This document shows positions 61,601-64,000 of a stretch of DNA of 64,000 bases, in pieces. Position numbers and translations under genes: made by a program. A model generated the notes under the pieces. It ran no database searches. It was not told the DNA's origin and saw only the letters and a list, made by a program, of their open reading frames with translations. Every line of letters begins with the position of its first letter. The first letter of the stretch is position 1. The stretch is from Theobroma cacao (lineage: Eukaryota > Streptophyta > Magnoliopsida > Malvales > Malvaceae): contig NC_030852.1 of the NCBI RefSeq assembly GCF_000208745.1, forward strand, positions 13,165,572 through 13,229,571, given 5' to 3'.

Positions 61601-62436
61601 TGTCGATCTTTCTTTATCTATATATATATTTTTATATACTTATATTATTATTTTACTATTTGTTTATTTTATTTCTTTCATTAATTTCGCTACATAATCC
61701 TTCAATCTTTATGTTTTAAATTCGATCCTTTTGATACGCCTAAAAATTTCAATTTTCATCTATCTTCCTTCCTCTGTACGTGTACTACCAAAATATCTAT
61801 ATTGCACTTCAACACGGTATTACCATAATATTTAAATATCCACTTATCCTTGTTAGCTCGACTTAGCAGAACACGCATATTTCACTTTCGTCGCTCATCT
61901 CCAAAAATCTATTTGTATTTCTTCTCACCCACTTGGATTTCCTCAATTATCCATGAAAATATTGGGTAAAATCCATGTGCTGGACAAGTGTTGAGTGTGT
62001 AAAATTACGATTTTTCCCTTTGGCGGCAAAATGACTATTTTATCCCTATGCTTGGAAAAATGTCAGAATTAAAATTTTTCACTTCTCAAACTCAAATTAT
62101 ACTCCAAATGATCAATCTTAGTAAAAAATTTCATCCAACACTCACATCTTAACCTCGAGTGGCAAATGACCATTTTGCCCCTAGGTCATAAAAATCCCAA
62201 TTTGACTCTAAATCGGTCCTCGAACTCCAAATCACCATTTTAAGTTATTTTGGGGTTTTAAAATTCTCAATTTCATCTTAAAATCTCTATTTGGATTAGT
62301 TCGAGGCTTAATTCAACTTAATTGTACCATTTGGTACATTGCCATCCTTTAACAATTTTCGAGGTACCCAAGTAAGCAAACATGTTATTAATCACATGTA
62401 TGACATGGCTAATATTTTACAAAGTCAAGCTTGACA
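55645..62436 (-). mobile_element. Chimeric gypsy solo LTR (TSD TCAAT)
   Basis: Borders TGTCACGACTCGG and AAGTCAAGCTTGACA, with TCAAT at 55640-55644 and 62437-62441. Net length is about 3684 bp after removing the insert at 57905-61007. From the left to about 61940 it aligns with the 45193-48749 type LTR (family B). From about 61975 to the end it aligns with family A U3 sequence (TTTGGCGGCAAAATGAC and following). Confidence 0.9.
57905..61007 (-). mobile_element. Family A solo LTR nested in the chimeric LTR (TSD AAGCT)
   Basis: 3103 bp, TGTCACGACCCGG to GGTCAGGTTTTACA. It has perfect AAGCT duplications at 57900-57904 and 61008-61012. The interrupted target (AAGCTGCTCTATTT) is intact in the LTR at 45193-48749. 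No coding content. Confidence 0.95.
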
Positions 62437-62441
62437 TCAAT

Positions 62442-63634
62442 GGTAAGGGATAAAACCATTTTAAAGCTCACTATATCAATTGGTAAAATACTAGTAATTA
62501 AAGGCTCCCCTGTTTTTAGAAGGACATTAACCATACCAAACATATCAATTTGTTAATTGCAAAGCTCAAACACATTTAATAAGGATTTTAAACAATTTAA
62601 AATTTAAGTGAAAAGAAACAACATAAAGCTTGATGCTAGTTTAAGGCTAGATACCAATTGAGTAAGCTTAAAGCTTGATACCAACATTTTGAAATGAACT
62701 TAAAAACTTGATATCAATTGTTGATCTCAACATTAACAATTATGGTGTTAAAGGATATTACCAATATTGAAAGACACAATTGTTGGATTTGCACCACAAC
62801 TTGTTGAAGATATCAAGTGCTAATGATACCAATTTTGATTGAAAGAAAAATGGGACAATGCATATATGAAAATCAATGATAAACTCCCCCTTAAGAAATC
62901 ATGAGATCAACACCAATTGTTAAGAGAGAAATCATGAGATTATAATAATTGAGTATTCATGTAGATATTCAAGACGCTCATCTAATACTCAAGTATTCAT
63001 GGAGCTACATAAGTGTGAGCATTTAAGTAGATGTTCAACATATGCATCAATTACTCATGTTTTTCAAGACGTTTATGCAAATTAGTTCCAATGCATGTCC
63101 AAGGCATCATTAGTCAGCAAGCATCATTTAGCATTCTCAATTTTCATCAAACATTATCCATCATTGAATACTATCAAGCATTCATTATGGATTCTCAATC
63201 ATCATCATCATCAAGAAAGTATTACCAAGCAATATCAATCAATTATTTCTAAAGAAATCTCCAATTCCTATGAAAATGGCAATTTAAAGAGAAATTCCAT
63301 ATCAAAAGAATGTCATCATTTAGCATCATCAATTATTCATGTAGCAAGCATTCTTCCAAATCATTGTCAAGCAAGCATTTCAAGAAATATTCTCCAAATC
63401 ATATATGAAACTATCAATTCAAGGAGAATTTTCACATCAAGAAGATATCATTATCAATGAAGCATTACCAAAGCATTTTACAATTGTTGCAATCATGTAA
63501 GAGAATATTATGATCAAGTAAGCACAAGCATGACTATCAGCAATGATATGGTTATCTTCATTAATCATTATTTTAATTTGTTTCACGAAATGCAAGCTTA
63601 ATTTTACTCTTCCAAAATATATATATATGTATAT
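62442..63634 (-). other. Copia internal region (continued), non-coding
   Basis: Continues the region broken at 55644. It is rich in ATACCAATTG / ATCAATTG short repeats and contains AAACTCCCCCTTAAG near 62881. ORFs at 63031-63460 show no domain. Confidence 0.5.
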
Positions 63635-64000
63635 TGTAAAGCCCAACCTTATAAAATACTATTCATGACATACATGTGATGATAGCATGATTGCATGCTA
63701 GGAGAGTCCCGAAAAATTTACAAAAGTCGGTATTGTACCTAGAGGTACAATAAAGTTTATTTAATCCTCGAACTAGATCAAATAGGAATTTTAAGGTGAG
63801 ATTAAGAGTTTCACAGTTCATGGATGACTTAAAATGGTAATTTGGAGTTTGAGGATCAATTTGGAGTCAAATCGAAATTTTCACTAACTAGGGCAAAATA
63901 GTCATTTGCCACCTGGGGACAAAATAGAAAATTTAGTAAAAGAATTTTTGGCTCCATTGACTTATTGGAGTATAATTGTACTTATTGGAGTATGATTTGA
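63635..64000 (+). mobile_element. Partial family A LTR, right end outside window
   Basis: Starts TGTAAAGCCCAACC after TATAT. It is closely parallel to the first 365 bp of the solo LTR at 41482. Solo or full-length state cannot be judged. Confidence 0.85.

Overview
The window is nuclear DNA of a flowering plant, probably a dicot. It is AT-rich, has short GT-AG introns, plant Ty1/copia and Ty3/gypsy retrotransposons with 5-bp target-site duplications (TSDs), and a plant-type Mutator-like element (MULE). I see no intact host gene. It looks like a gene-poor, probably pericentromeric, nest of transposable elements. The species cannot be fixed from the sequence alone.

Region 1 (1-16713): a partial gypsy-type LTR (1-2605) abuts a decayed MULE. 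The MULE carries two convergent pseudogenes: a multi-exon DUF1985 + Ulp1/C48 SUMO-protease-like gene on + (3270-10854) and a MuDR-type transposase on - (12221-15190). Four tandem arrays lie before each gene, in intron 1 and between the two 3' ends. Their monomers differ but share a GTGACACG / CGTGTCAC core. A solo LTR (4672-7657, TSD GTAAC) interrupts the protease gene.

Region 2 (16714-50853): one Ty1/copia element on +, about 5.4 kb when its insertions are removed. Its LTRs are about 542 bp and its gag-pol is degenerate. It has been spread over 34 kb by three insertions: a copia solo LTR (21423-23244), a long gypsy solo LTR (23453-27578), and a complete but non-autonomous gypsy element on - (28002-48749, TSD ACTAA). 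That gypsy element has LTRs of about 3.56 kb, an initiator-Met PBS, a PPT and only a gag fragment. It hosts three further solo LTRs (30651-33433, 34949-39952, 41482-44416), the second of which is itself composite.

Region 3 (50854-64000): remnants of copia elements on - with two 3' LTRs in the same orientation (51122-51800 and 53403-55048), separated by internal sequence and an eight-monomer array with a 171-bp period. A chimeric gypsy solo LTR (55645-62436, TSD TCAAT) holds another solo LTR (57905-61007, TSD AAGCT). A further LTR starts at 63635 and runs out of the window.

Nothing here works as a host pathway. The genes are transposon proteins, nearly all broken by stops, frameshifts and insertions. 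The value of the window lies in its readable insertion history (eight solo LTRs with recognisable TSDs), its LTR module exchange, and the MULE's gene pair with shared-motif arrays.
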